Shown one piece after another: positions 22,706 through 33,955 of a stretch of DNA of 64,000 bases (position 1 is the stretch's first letter; every line of letters begins with the position of its first letter). This DNA comes from Eremophila alpestris peregrina (Eukaryota > Chordata > Aves > Passeriformes > Alaudidae). The notes below the pieces were generated by a model. It was given only the letters and a program-made list of their open reading frames with translations, did no database searches and was not told the origin of the DNA. A program made the position numbers and the translations under genes. Where the stretch lies: the NCBI GenBank assembly GCA_009792885.1, contig WMCF01000007.1:7529267-7593266 (forward strand). Direction: 5' to 3'.

Positions 22706-24911
22706 ATTGTATTACATGCACCCATCTCTGTTTTAGCAGCAAGAAGAAAATAGTGATACTTTGCTGCCATTTATTCTGCCATTAAATCCTAATAATGCTT
22801 CTAATAATACAGAGGAAGGTTTTGGGACCTAGTTCACACAACTGGCTTTGCCTTTTTTTTTCCACTCATCTAATGCTGTTTCAAATGTATGCAAAGATAA
22901 TGTACTGATGCATTTACCAATAATAGACAAGAAATTCATGGTGTCAATATGTTTCTACACTGTTACTGCAAAACACAGGAAAATATTCTTATGTGAGGTC
23001 ACATTGTATAATTTCCTCTCTGTATCACTGAACCAAATTGGAAACTATGTCATATATCTTACTAGAAATCTATAAAGCAATGCATTTACTCCTTGAAAAT
23101 CAATTATGTAGCCTTGACAAATCATCACAACAGAAGTTACTTTATATATGTGGAAGATTTTATCAGCTGTGTCATAAGCTCAAAGCACTTAGAGGGGTTA
23201 AACTTGACTTTCTGTCATTTTATTGGGATGTTTACTGCATTATCTCATCATGCCAATACTTGGCTTGGACATGGAGAGAGGAAATTTTATTTATGATTCA
23301 GTTCCCTTAAATCTTTCTAGCAGTTACTGTAATTCGGTGTTTCTATAACACACTTCACAGCTTTAGTGAAGATGCATTTTATCATATCAGTGACACTGAA
23401 ATGATCAGTGTCACTTAAAACAAAGGAATTATTCCTTAAAACAAAGGAATTATCTTGATATATCAGTGCCTGCCTAGAACCTATCCAGATATCAGTGCTA
23501 CTTCATTATTCATTTTGGTAACGATAACCAGCTGCCAGTTTAATTCCTGATCTAGTAGTCCATTTGGGAATCACCCCTCTCCTCAGATAATCAGGCAAGC
23601 TGAACAATTGTTCTGTATTAGCAAACCCGTTTATTGCCCTGTGAAACCTAAACTGAAAGTTGCAAATGTTGTGTTTTGAATCACTTTCATGTCTGAACAT
23701 GACTGACAAGGAATGACTTCATTAACTTTCGGTAAAGTCCATTAGAAAAAAATTTAAGAGTGAGTTCAGGTGTCAAAAGGGGTGTGCTCTTTATTGTTAG
23801 AATAGACCTGGTTTTTATGTTGACAGACATAAATATTTCTATTTTATTAGACTTGTTAATTTGGTAAAAAAAATTCTAAAAATATGTTGATTACTTTTGA
23901 TCTTGAACATTTGGGAATACTTTCTGAATTGTGGAAGTTGAGAAACAGCTAAGAAGAAAGAGACAGTGGATTTAAAGACTGGAGAAAATTCAGTATTTGA
24001 AAATAATAGGAAATTCAGGATTGAAAAATAGCAGAAAGTAAAACTTGTGTAGTTTTAAAGTGGTCTGAGGGTTACAAATGCAATCTTTGCTTATCCACAA
24101 AGGAAGAAAAATATTAAGGTACAACAATAATAATATTTAAACATTATTTCTTCAAAAAGCAAAGATCAAAGAATGGGAAACATTTCACTTAGGAAGGCTT
24201 TAAGAAATATTCAAATGTATGGTTATCATACCCTATTCCTCAGAATCCAGTTTCTTCCTTCCCACTTCTTCCAGCAATTTCTTAAAATCTGTCATAAACT
24301 CTAAAACAACTTCATTCACAATTCATAGAAATTCATATCACAAGTGATGAAGAAAAAATATTAAAGAAAAGTAGATTAATGCTTTTAGCTACTGCCCCTA
24401 AAAGATAGGACTGCTGAAGTTTGTTCTCAGGATGCCTGTGAAACATACATGTTTTCAAAAAACAGGGAATACAATACTGTTAGTACAAGTACACAAGATG
24501 ATGCATAAACCAGCTGTGAATAACTGTGAGTCCTTCTCACCTTCTACCCCTCCCTCCTGTTCTTTGAAGATAATATTGTGCATCCCCACATCTTCAATAT
24601 GTTGTGTGATCTGGTAGATTGTAATCTAGCTTCAGGTTCTTGATATGCAGTCAGAGGTGGTTAATCTGGTTTTGATGAATATTGTATTGAACATAAGCTA
24701 ATAAAGCAACACTTGACATGGCCAAGTGTTTTTCCACATTATAGATTGCCTAGAAGAAAGATAATGACATCAAACCAAAGCAGTGTCTGTTTAACAGATC
24801 TAATAGTAAGAACATACTGTAAAAAAGTATGTAAAAAAGCCTTTATGTATGTATTAGATGGGAAAGTTTTCTTACTTTGCAGAAGATGGTCAGTATTCTT
24901 TTTTTGACAGC
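22706..24911. other. Intergenic, contains repeat cluster at 23.38-23.50 kb
   Basis: No gene supported. Apart from the hairpin/direct-repeat cluster listed separately, this is AT-rich single-copy-looking DNA up to the left edge of the LTR. Confidence 0.55.
23384..23497 (+). repeat. Hairpin plus tandem duplication plus three ATATCAGTG copies
   Basis: A perfect 11-bp stem (AGTGACACTGA at 23389-23399, TCAGTGTCACT at 23405-23415) has a 5-base loop. It is followed by a 19-base direct repeat of period 21 (23414-23432 and 23435-23453). ATATCAGTG occurs at 23384, 23460 and 23489, the first copy overlapping the stem. The family is unknown. Confidence 0.8.
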
Positions 24912-25868
24912 TGCCCTGGGTTTGCATGGCCAGTTTTGGTTGAGGGGTTGCTACAGGGGTGGCCTCTGTGAGAAGCTGGTGGTGGCTTGCTCCACATCCA
25001 GCAGAGCCAAGCTCTGGGAGCTGGTCAAGGCTGGGCCAATTAGAAATGGTGGTAATGCCTTTGTGATAACATATTTAAGAAGAAAAAGAAAAAAAATAAT
25101 GTTTTTGCACGTTTTTTATTGTGGCCAGAGAAGAGTGAGGTGAGAATAAATGGGAGGAACAGCTCTGCAGACACCAAGGTTAGTGGAGGGGGAGGGAGAG
25201 GAGGTGCTCCTGGTGCCAGAGCTGAGGTTCCCCTGCAGCCCCTGGAGGTGAGGCAGCTGCCCCCTGCAGCCCATGGAGGTCCATGGGGGAGACCCACACC
25301 AGAGTGGGTGAATGCCTGAGAGGAGGCTGTGACCCCCTGGAAGACCTGTGGAGAGAGGACCCCACACTGGATCAGCCTGTCTGTGAAGAGCTGCACTCCA
25401 TGGATAAGTGACCCACGCTGCAGCAGTTTTGGGAGGACTGTTACCGTGGGATGGACTCACTTTGGAGAAGTTCATGAAGGGACCCCATGTTGGAGCAGAG
25501 GAAGGGCTCCTCTCCCTCAGCAGCAGGAGAAGCAGTGTGTGAGGAACTGACCGTAACCCTCATTCCCTGTCTCCCTGCATTGCTAGGGGAGGAGGTGGAG
25601 CTGGGAGGGCGGAAGGGGTAGGAGTAAGGTGTTTTGAAGGTTTTATTTTAATTCTCATTATCCTGCTCTGATTATCTGTTAGTAATAAATTCAATTATAT
25701 CTCTAATTTTAGCCCTTTTTGTCTATTATGGTATTTGGTGAGTGATTTTTCCTGTTCCTTATCTCAACTCATGAAACCTTCATTATATTTTCTCTCCCCT
25801 TCCCAGCTGAGGAAGTGAATGACTGGCTTTGATGGGTGCCTGGCATCCAGCCAGCATCAACCCACTGT
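24912..25868 (+). mobile_element. Solo LTR of an endogenous retrovirus, passerine ERVL-like (edges approximate)
   Basis: A roughly 957-base GC-rich block in AT-rich flanks, beginning TGCCCTGGGTTTGC. It contains a TATA-like CATATTTAAGAAG near 25069-25080, many in-phase Cys/Trp-free short frames and an AATAAA at 25684-25689 followed by T-rich sequence. It ends near CATCAACCCACTG. The start (TTTGCATGGCCAG, then CTACAGGGGTGGC) and the end (CCAGCCAGCATCAACCCA) resemble an abundant passerine LTR family of probable ERVL type, from memory. No gag, pol or env sequence and no second LTR are present, so it is read as a solo LTR left by recombination. A target-site duplication is not evident, which leaves the exact ends uncertain. 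Confidence 0.7.
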
Positions 25869-26509
25869 GAGATATTATTTATGGCTACCAATCCTACAAG
25901 AGAATTTAACTAATTAAAAGAAGGAAAGTAATTAAGAAGTAGAGGAAATGCAGTAACTAAAGTTTTAATGAAGAAAAAAATTCCCCCAAACAAATGATTA
26001 TGATACAGCTTGCTAAAGGAAGAATATACCTGGTTTTCCCAAAGCCAAGCATGAGAATGAATTTTCTGCCTTCCTGAGAAGGTTTTGTGGTCATTGATAT
26101 CAGATCTGTAACCAGTTAGATCATCTGCTTAAGTCAAGTTTTACTTGGTTCAGGTGCAAAAATATCATTCCATTTTTTCAAATTGACCACAGCATAGGCT
26201 TTATGTATTTGACATTGCTGCGACATAACAAACATCCAACTTGACTTACAGTTTGAAGCACACAGGGACATGATACCTGGTCCAGAATAATGTCTCTCAG
26301 GAGAAATACACCCATTCACACTTTCTTAGGAATCAGTTTGAGAGAAGGAACTTAAATGTTTCAACCTTCTGTGTCACAGGGTGGCAACATTTCTGATTCG
26401 TTTGATGGTATCCTAAACACAGATTCACATTTGCATTGCACTCCAACATTAAAAGAGCTGTTGGGTTGTCTGAATCAATAGATGCCTCAACAAAAAAGGA
26501 GGAGAACTG
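25869..26509. other. Intergenic between LTR and CR1, no gene seen
   Basis: AT-rich sequence. Short open frames only; nothing recognised. Confidence 0.6.
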
Positions 26510-26725
26510 GCTTAGGGAAAAATTCTTCACTGTGAGAGTGGTGAGGCACTGGAATATCTTGCCAGAGAAGTTGTGAATGTCCCACAGCTGTGAGGGTTCA
26601 GTGCAAGGTTGGATGGAGCTCTGAACAACCTTGTCCAGTGGAAGGTGTCCCTGCTCATGGCAGGGGGTTGGAAATCAATGATCTTCAAGTTCCTTCCAAC
26701 CCAGGCCATTCTATGGTTCTGTGAC
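26510..26725 (+). mobile_element. CR1 LINE, 3' end only (5'-truncated)
   Basis: Typical avian CR1 3' region: AATTCTTCACTGTGAGAGTG, then GTGAGGCACTGG, AGGTGTCCCTGCTCATGGCA, GGGGGTTGGAA and CCTTCCAACCCAGGCCATTC. It ends in the decayed CR1 octamer repeat ATTCTATGGTTCTGTG. About 215 bases, with no reverse transcriptase left. Moderate divergence from consensus suggests an old copy. Confidence 0.93.
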
Positions 26726-26779
26726 ATTTTAAGATGAAGAGCTCATCCCCTATAAATAGTAGTGCATCACTCATGTTAT

Positions 26780-26851
26780 NNNNNNNNNNNNNNNNNNNNN
26801 NNNNNNNNNNNNNNNNNNNNNNNNNNNNNNNNNNNNNNNNNNNNNNNNNNN
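26780..26851. other. Assembly gap, 72 Ns
   Basis: An unresolved run of N starting about 55 bases after the CR1 end. A non-round length suggests a size estimated from paired reads. Its content is unknown. Confidence 1.
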
Positions 26852-29800
26852 GTAGTGAAATAATGAAGTTTTTGGAGAGCAAGGTGTTGTCTTGACATCA
26901 TTCAAATAATTGCTTGGATTTTCAGTATGTGGTTTATATTGTGCTTGTCTTTGTCCAAGAACTACTTCAGTGCCAGTAATCAAGGGGTGCAGATGGACTG
27001 GAAAAATTTTCTTCTGATTTTCCTGTGTGTATTCCGATATTCATTATAAAGATGATAGTGGCAAAGTATTTGAAAGCCAAGAAAGTGCTCAGAAAGTTTA
27101 TTTGGATTCCACTGGACTGGAAAGATCAAAGAGCAAATGGTAAGAAAACAGGAAGGGTAAAGAGGATTTGATAGAATTTCAGCTATTTAAGAATGCTGGT
27201 GAGTAGCAGGTTTATCAGTGACATGGTCTGATGTGTTTTGCAATTCCTTAATCAAACATCATGGAGAAGAGAAACATGGGCAACATGTAATTTCAACATG
27301 ACATTGAAGCAGTAGCAGGCAACTTTAGCTACCTTTAGCTATACATGATTGTTCTGAACCAGGTGTTTTTTTTTTTTGGTTTTTTTTTTTGTGGAGTAAT
27401 ATTATTTTGTCTTTTAAAATACACAACTAAGCAGTTCTTGCTAACAATGCTAAAATTAATTTCAATACTTAAAAATTCCCTTCACTATCCTTATAAAAAA
27501 TTTACAAATGCCTCTTTATTCTAGCATGGCATTTGAAGCAGTAGATCTAAAATTTTAAAAGTCAGGAAAAAAGGACAGACAGGAATGAACATTTCCCACT
27601 CAGCATTATTATTTAATCCCCTTGTGCATATGTGTTATGATATAATCTTTAATTACACAGTCACACACAGCTTTTCTCCCAGGAGACCTCTGGCTTACAG
27701 AGTGAGTCATAATTGTCCAACATTTCTTTTTATCTTGTTCACTATATGGTTTAGCCTCAGGCCTTATTTATGCTACATCATCCAAGGTCTTGACTGACTG
27801 CAGAATTATTAATTTCTTTTCCTGGGAATTTCTTTGGTTCTCTTATCACATCAGCTAATTGCTTCATGGCTGCTCCAAAACCTATCTTTATATTTCCTTT
27901 GAAAATGTACTATCAGTGTCTCATTTTTGCAGCTATGGAACTGAAGCACAAAGAGATTAAAGCCAAATTTACCATGCCCATTTTTGTTTGCCAAAAATGA
28001 GACACAAAGAATGATTCTTTTAAGAATATCTGAGTTTCTGAAAGCAACATTTACATACATTACATTTACATGCAATGCTCACTAACTTTATTTCCAACCT
28101 ATCACAAATATCAAATGTCTCATTGGGACTTTTCATTTGGTATCCAACTGCATCATGTAAAACCCGAGTGGATTCAACTTAATTAGTGCTCTTCATTTTC
28201 CTGAAATGTCTCCTCTTTTAATTCATACTTTCTGATAAAAGATACTAGTTTTTCCCCATGTTCCTCCTCTGTATGTGTCCTTCCCATCATCCTGGCTTTT
28301 TGGCATCATTCTGAACCCCAGATATTTGTGTTTTCTGGAGCCTCTTCTATGGCTCCCATATTTCCCTAATTGTGCAGCTCCTTGCTCACTTTTCTGCTGA
28401 CTTGAAAGCTGCATCTCCACACTTGCCACTCTGCTCCATTCAAGACAGACAGTGTCTTCTCTTGCATTGTGTGGGAAAGGTACTTGGGGATAGGAGAAAT
28501 GGACATTCTGCTTTCAGCTTCAGGGTCCTGTGTCACAGAATTTAGGTATTAGCTGGAGCAATCATAAAGAAGTACTATTACAGTCTTGCATCTCTTGGCA
28601 ACAGTGTGCTCAGGGCAGGAGGAATCATGGAAAGCCCGACCAGGTGTAAACAGTGGTCTTTGAAAGGCTTATAATTCAACCACAATAAAGGGAATTTCTC
28701 AGAGACAGAAAATAGTGCATGTCACATCATGGACACTGCCTAGACAACTTTTAGATTTCTACTCTTGATGATAAAAGCATGGAGATGTTCAGTGGAAGAT
28801 TTTTTTAGAGCCAAAATATCATTCTCAGAAAAGGCTGTGCTGTTGTGGCTGAAAGCTTCCACAAACAGTTCATCCTAAGAAAGACAAAAGAAATCTCTCT
28901 GACAAGAGATATAAAGTAGCTTCAAATCCAAACCTAAGAGTGAACAATGACAGTTTTATGAGACTATTAGACCATAAAATTAACTTTTTTCCCATGACAT
29001 ATACTCAGTCCATAGCAGCCAATATGTTTTAACAAGTTATGGAATTCCACAGTCAAAGAATTCAAGAAACTTTTTTAGGAAAAGAAAACGTTTCTAGGGC
29101 TGTATTTCACTGACATAATGTCTTGGATCCTTATTACTGTTATGTCAAACAAACAGTAATTTTGTCATCATTTTAATAAACTTTTTTTTCTCCTCCCATT
29201 GTTCTGATCATTATAAATGTTTCTCTTCTGTCAGGCTTTCATGTTCAAGTTCCAATTTAGCAGTAGGAAAGCATCCCCATCTCTGTGCTGTTGCTGTTAA
29301 CCCTGGTGTTCTTGTGTTTTACTTTCCTTCCCCTTCTGAGTCTTTCTAGAACCTGGAAAGATATCTAGGTTTTGGCCACTTTTGACCCCTCAACATACAG
29401 TAATGTTTTAATATGCTTACAATGTGGTTATAAGAAATTGCTAAATAATAGTTTTCAAGTGAGACTTTCTGTTCATGTATTTATTCACATTGATTTACAG
29501 GTGCTAATGCAATGTATTTTGGAGTGATTGGTGCACATTTGCAAGGCATAAGTCTTCCTGGTTTAAATGTGCAGAAGGAGTTCACATTCAACATAAAAAA
29601 ATATTTTTTTGTTGAGAATGTTGAAAAATAAACTTCCATAAATAAATAAACTATCTGAAAATGCAGCAAAATTATAAATATTTATAAAGAATTTGAGGAG
29701 ACCGTGATAACAAATCCACTGTTTTGAGATAGCTGATAAGCTGCTTTTTTTATAATGTAGGTTAATAAGACCAAATTGGACACAAAAAATAAACAATGCT

Positions 29801-32800
29801 CATTAGCAGGCATGGTTTAAACCATTTTGATATCATCAGTAAACTTTTTATATAGGTAGGGAAGCATGCCAAGATGAGGGTGCAAGTAACACTTCCAAAC
29901 AAGTAGAGGCTCAAAGGAATTTGAGATGATATCCCTAATGAAACCCAGAGCTGCAGCGCTGTGAGAAAATTAAAGCTTGGGCCAAGAATCAAAGAGAAAC
30001 TCAAAATACCTCTGAAGGCTTTTTATAGTCTAGGATCAAGGAGGCTTCAGCTTTTAGTGTGGAAAGGTCTAATAATGATCTGCTAATCCATGTGCAGCAT
30101 TTATATTGTTTTCCTTGTAATTTCTAACAGCCTATCAAGAAAGGGTTTGCATTTTGGGAATCAGATGTGGCTGTTGGTCCAGTGCATATAACACCACATT
30201 GGCTCGTGTGATGTTCAGGAGGATGTGGAATGCTTTTAGGACTGTCTAAAGGTTAAAGACTTCAAATGCTGCTACTCACTTCAGTCACATTCTGGGAACA
30301 GAGAATAGACAGAGAGCAGAACAGAAGCACCTGGAGTGTAATTGCCCTAAAATAAGACTCCAGCAAACAGCTAAATAGACACCAGATCTACAGAATTTGT
30401 ATTTCACTTTGTCCTAAACTTTTAAATAAACTTCCAAAACAGCCAAGATGACAGAATTCAGAGAACCTTGAAATATTTTTTAAACTATGCTTATCAGAAT
30501 AATAAAAGTGTGTGGTTCTCACACCTTTTAAACTTTTTGATGTATTTCAGTCCAATAGACACTCTTTATATCCTATATAGATATTGATATATATATTGAT
30601 ATATATCAATATATATATTTTTATATGCAAACTCCTCTAAAATAGGTAGACCCAAATGAAACTGATACTTTTCTATTTATTTCTGTGTTACAGGCCTCTG
30701 CCTCCAGTTTTAAGTTTTAGTTGTAACCCTTAAAGCTTTTAATTTTCTGAGGAATCTCTGCTGGAAGATTAGGAGTACTCCAATATCTGAAGGAAAATAC
30801 AGAGGAAAAATCTATGAGAAATGGGAAACATTTGAATTTCTCATGGATCAGTGAGATACATAGCACCCAATACAGTAAGTTTTCATTGTTAGTTTTTCAG
30901 CTCACACAGATTAAGCATCCGTATTTTAATAATGTAAATTCTGAAAGGAGAGGCCTAATGCATTTAACTTTATGTTGTTTCTAATTAGTGATTTTCATGG
31001 TTGATCACTTCAAATTATTCTTGGCAGTCATTTTGTAACCCATGCTGAAAATCCTTGCTATTTTTTGTGGCATTTCAAGGACATTTACATATCCACAGAA
31101 AATGATAACATAAAAAAATGTTCTCCAATATGTTTGATAGCCTTCATTGCTACATAAATTATTTCAAACTTAATATTGGTATGCATTTGTGAGTAAATAC
31201 CATTGAGTGTACAGAAACAATTTTGAATTTGGGTTAGAGGTGTAAAAGATCTATGAATTTTCATGAAAGTGGGTTACTAGGCAGAAGATGGAGAGGCTAT
31301 AATAATTCACCTCCTACAGAAAAAGAAAATGCAATCTATAATGTTCCTAGTCATTAAAAAAAGTCACATAGGAAGGGGAAATGGGGGACAGAGTTGAGGA
31401 GGGAGGGAGAAGATTAGGAAGAGAACTAAAAATAAAAGAGGCTCTGAACATCTTGTTTTCTTGAGAATTAACTTATTAGACACCAAAAAATCCAGTAATT
31501 TTGACAGAGGACTGGATTCTGCACTGCTTAAAAATGCATGAATATACTTTTTCCAGACCATGAAGTGGGATATGCTCTCTCCATGAGGCTTGTCTGCTTT
31601 CTTGTAATGGTTGAGCTCACGTTTATTTTAATTCATTTTAAATGTCTATTAATCATGAAACACAAATTCACTGGAAACATTAAGACAGTTATACGAATTT
31701 CTAATGCTTTTCACACTTTTAAAGTCATTCCATCTTAACCTGGCTTGTCAATTATTTGCTTTCAGATTTTACGGCCATATTTAGAGACAGATTGTAGAAC
31801 TCATTAAGTGAAATGTGGCCTGCTCAGGTCTATTGGAGATTACTGCTGACTTCAAAGCAGGAATTCGCCCATATTGTTCCCATTCACAGTCTGGAATGTC
31901 ATGTTTACTGGATGAAATACCATGGGTATTGGCTTTGATTTTCTAGTCAAATCACAAATGGTAGGACATGTTCTGTTAGCAAAAGAATATCCAAGTAAGG
32001 CAACTTAATCTGCTATTGCTGTTGAATTGTTGTGAGAGAAATTAAACACAAAACCTTTATAATAGAAAAAATTACGCCACATAAGCAGAAGTTTTTTTTA
32101 ATCAAAGCAATATTTGTTTTTACTAGGCAAGCTATTTTTAAAATATTTTTTTCTGTAGATTGCGTAGGTAAGAAGAGACCTGAATAATTTCATGTTTTGT
32201 GATATATCAGGTTGGCATGGTGAAAGTTCTCTTCTTTTATTAAATGATTAAACACTACCTATGAATTTTATTAAGATTGATGTGATTTGCAGTGGGACAC
32301 AGGGGTTCTCTAGTGCCTTAATGACCTGGGACCAATTTCTTGTTGGCTTGCTAGAGCAGTGTGGCAGTGGTAGACAAGCATCTCCTACGAAACAGGACCT
32401 GAGCTTAGGTCTGCACTCATGTCCCAGCTGTAAACAGGGCCAGAAGCACAGATACCAAAGGAATAAAATTTCCAAGAAAACTCCCCGGAGACAGAGGGAA
32501 ACCATGCTGTCATTGCTGATTTGAGAACAAATGAACATAAAATGATACTCCCTGAAGACTTTGAAATTTTCTGTGGTCTCCCATTTCCTACATTCTGCAG
32601 AAATTTGAGGACAAGTTTAAACTCATTTCTAGTAAAATGCCCTGAAATGAGTAGTTTTTAAATTGATATAAGGCCAGATTCCATCTTGATACAAATCCTA
32701 TACAAATATTTTGAAGTCCTTGAGAGAGTTTGGATGCAAGTTAAAACTATATGCTGTTTTTTGCATAGATTTATCAGTGGTAAGAGCTAGATACTGTTCA

Positions 32801-33419
32801 TGAACTGTGGAAATGCTATACCTGGAGGACATACAGAAAATTACAATGCTTTTATATGAAGTAACAGACACCTTGTGTAAAATATCTCAGTAAATTCTAG
32901 AACTGCTCTTGGATAATGATATCATTGTATTGATTGAACTCTATTTTTAAATATATGTAACTATTTATTTAATAAAAAATATTAACTGCAGCCACAAAAC
33001 TCTTCTCCAAAAGAAAAAGAACTTTTGAGAATTCTGCTCAGCCTCTGGTGAAAGGAAACTGGGTGAAGCTTGTGTTATGAGATAGAAGCAGTAAGAGTGA
33101 TCCTTCATTGAAGAGAAAAAATGTATAGGTCTATTTTATTGTTCTTTGAAACACAGTATTTACTAAATTTAAACATTTTCCATTCTTAAAACTGCATGGA
33201 ATGTCCCTGATTTAATGCTACTTGCTGACCTTAAACAACTATCAAATAAAATGATGTATCTGACATATCTTCAATGGAAGTATTCCCAAAGTAAATAACA
33301 GACATGGAAAAACGTGATGAGATCATATCACAGTTCAAAATCAGAAAAAATAATAATGATTAACAGAGTAATAAACCCATGTTAAATGAAAAGTTCTATT
33401 ACACTGTAAAAATTGACTT
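26852..33419. other. Intergenic, no gene seen
   Basis: AT-rich. A T-run interrupted by GG lies at 27366-27391 and a perfect AT palindrome at 30587-30618. The rest shows no gene or nameable repeat. A stretch at 32290-32450 is open in both strands but short and without domain similarity. Confidence 0.55.
30587..30618. repeat. Perfect 32-bp palindrome, nearly pure AT
   Basis: The sequence equals its own reverse complement, with a centre between 30602 and 30603. It contains TTGATATATATCAA, so it is not a simple (AT)n run. It could extrude as a cruciform. Confidence 0.9.
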
Positions 33420-33955
33420 CACTAGGCAGCTGAATGACTCCCCCATTGTTTGGCTGCAGAGGCAATGCCCACACCAAGGACCTAGAAGCAATGTGTGTAT
33501 ATCCATGGCCTGGGCCGTCCTGCTCCGCTTCTGGGGATTTCATCCTGTGATTTGCAGAAAATTTCCTCTGGCACTTTGATTCAGTGAAGAAACACACCAG
33601 CCTCTCTGCTTTGCCCTGTCTCCAGCGCCCCACAGCCCTGCCCTGAGCCCACCTGCGGACCAACACCCCAGCATGGCGTGGCGGGAGTGGGCCTGGCCGG
33701 GCAATGACCAGCTCCTGTCTGGGTGTCTGGCCAGGCACTGCCCAGCCACACAGGTACCACGATGGGCCCCAGCTCCCTGTCCTGGAGGCAGCAGCCACCG
33801 GCACTGTGCCCTGGAGCTGGCTCCAGCTCCTCTGGATCCATGAGGAGGGGAGCTGAGGACAGGGATGAAGCTCTCACACCTTCCCTCTGGGTTACTGGCA
33901 TTGGTGTTGGCCTCCAGCTCCCACAGGCATCCTCTGCGGGGGGCTCCTTTCCTTA
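33420..33955. other. GC-rich island of unknown origin
   Basis: Roughly 540 bases are clearly GC-richer than the AT-rich DNA on both sides and contain about nine or more CpGs. Minus-strand frames of 140 codons (33382-33804) and 106 codons (33581-33901) are open but overlap each other, have no recognisable domain and are rich in G, P, A and W as expected from composition. It may be a decayed LTR or other retroelement, a non-coding exon, or a small CpG island. No terminal repeats or target duplications are visible. Confidence 0.5.

Noticed and set aside
25116..25475. Overlapping frames on both strands (up to 119 codons) at 25.1-25.5 kb
   Set aside because: They lie wholly inside the solo LTR, with no retroviral protein motif. 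Composition only.
33382..33804. 140-codon minus-strand frame
   Set aside because: It overlaps other open frames in the GC-rich island and has no motif or codon bias. Kept only as part of the island entry.
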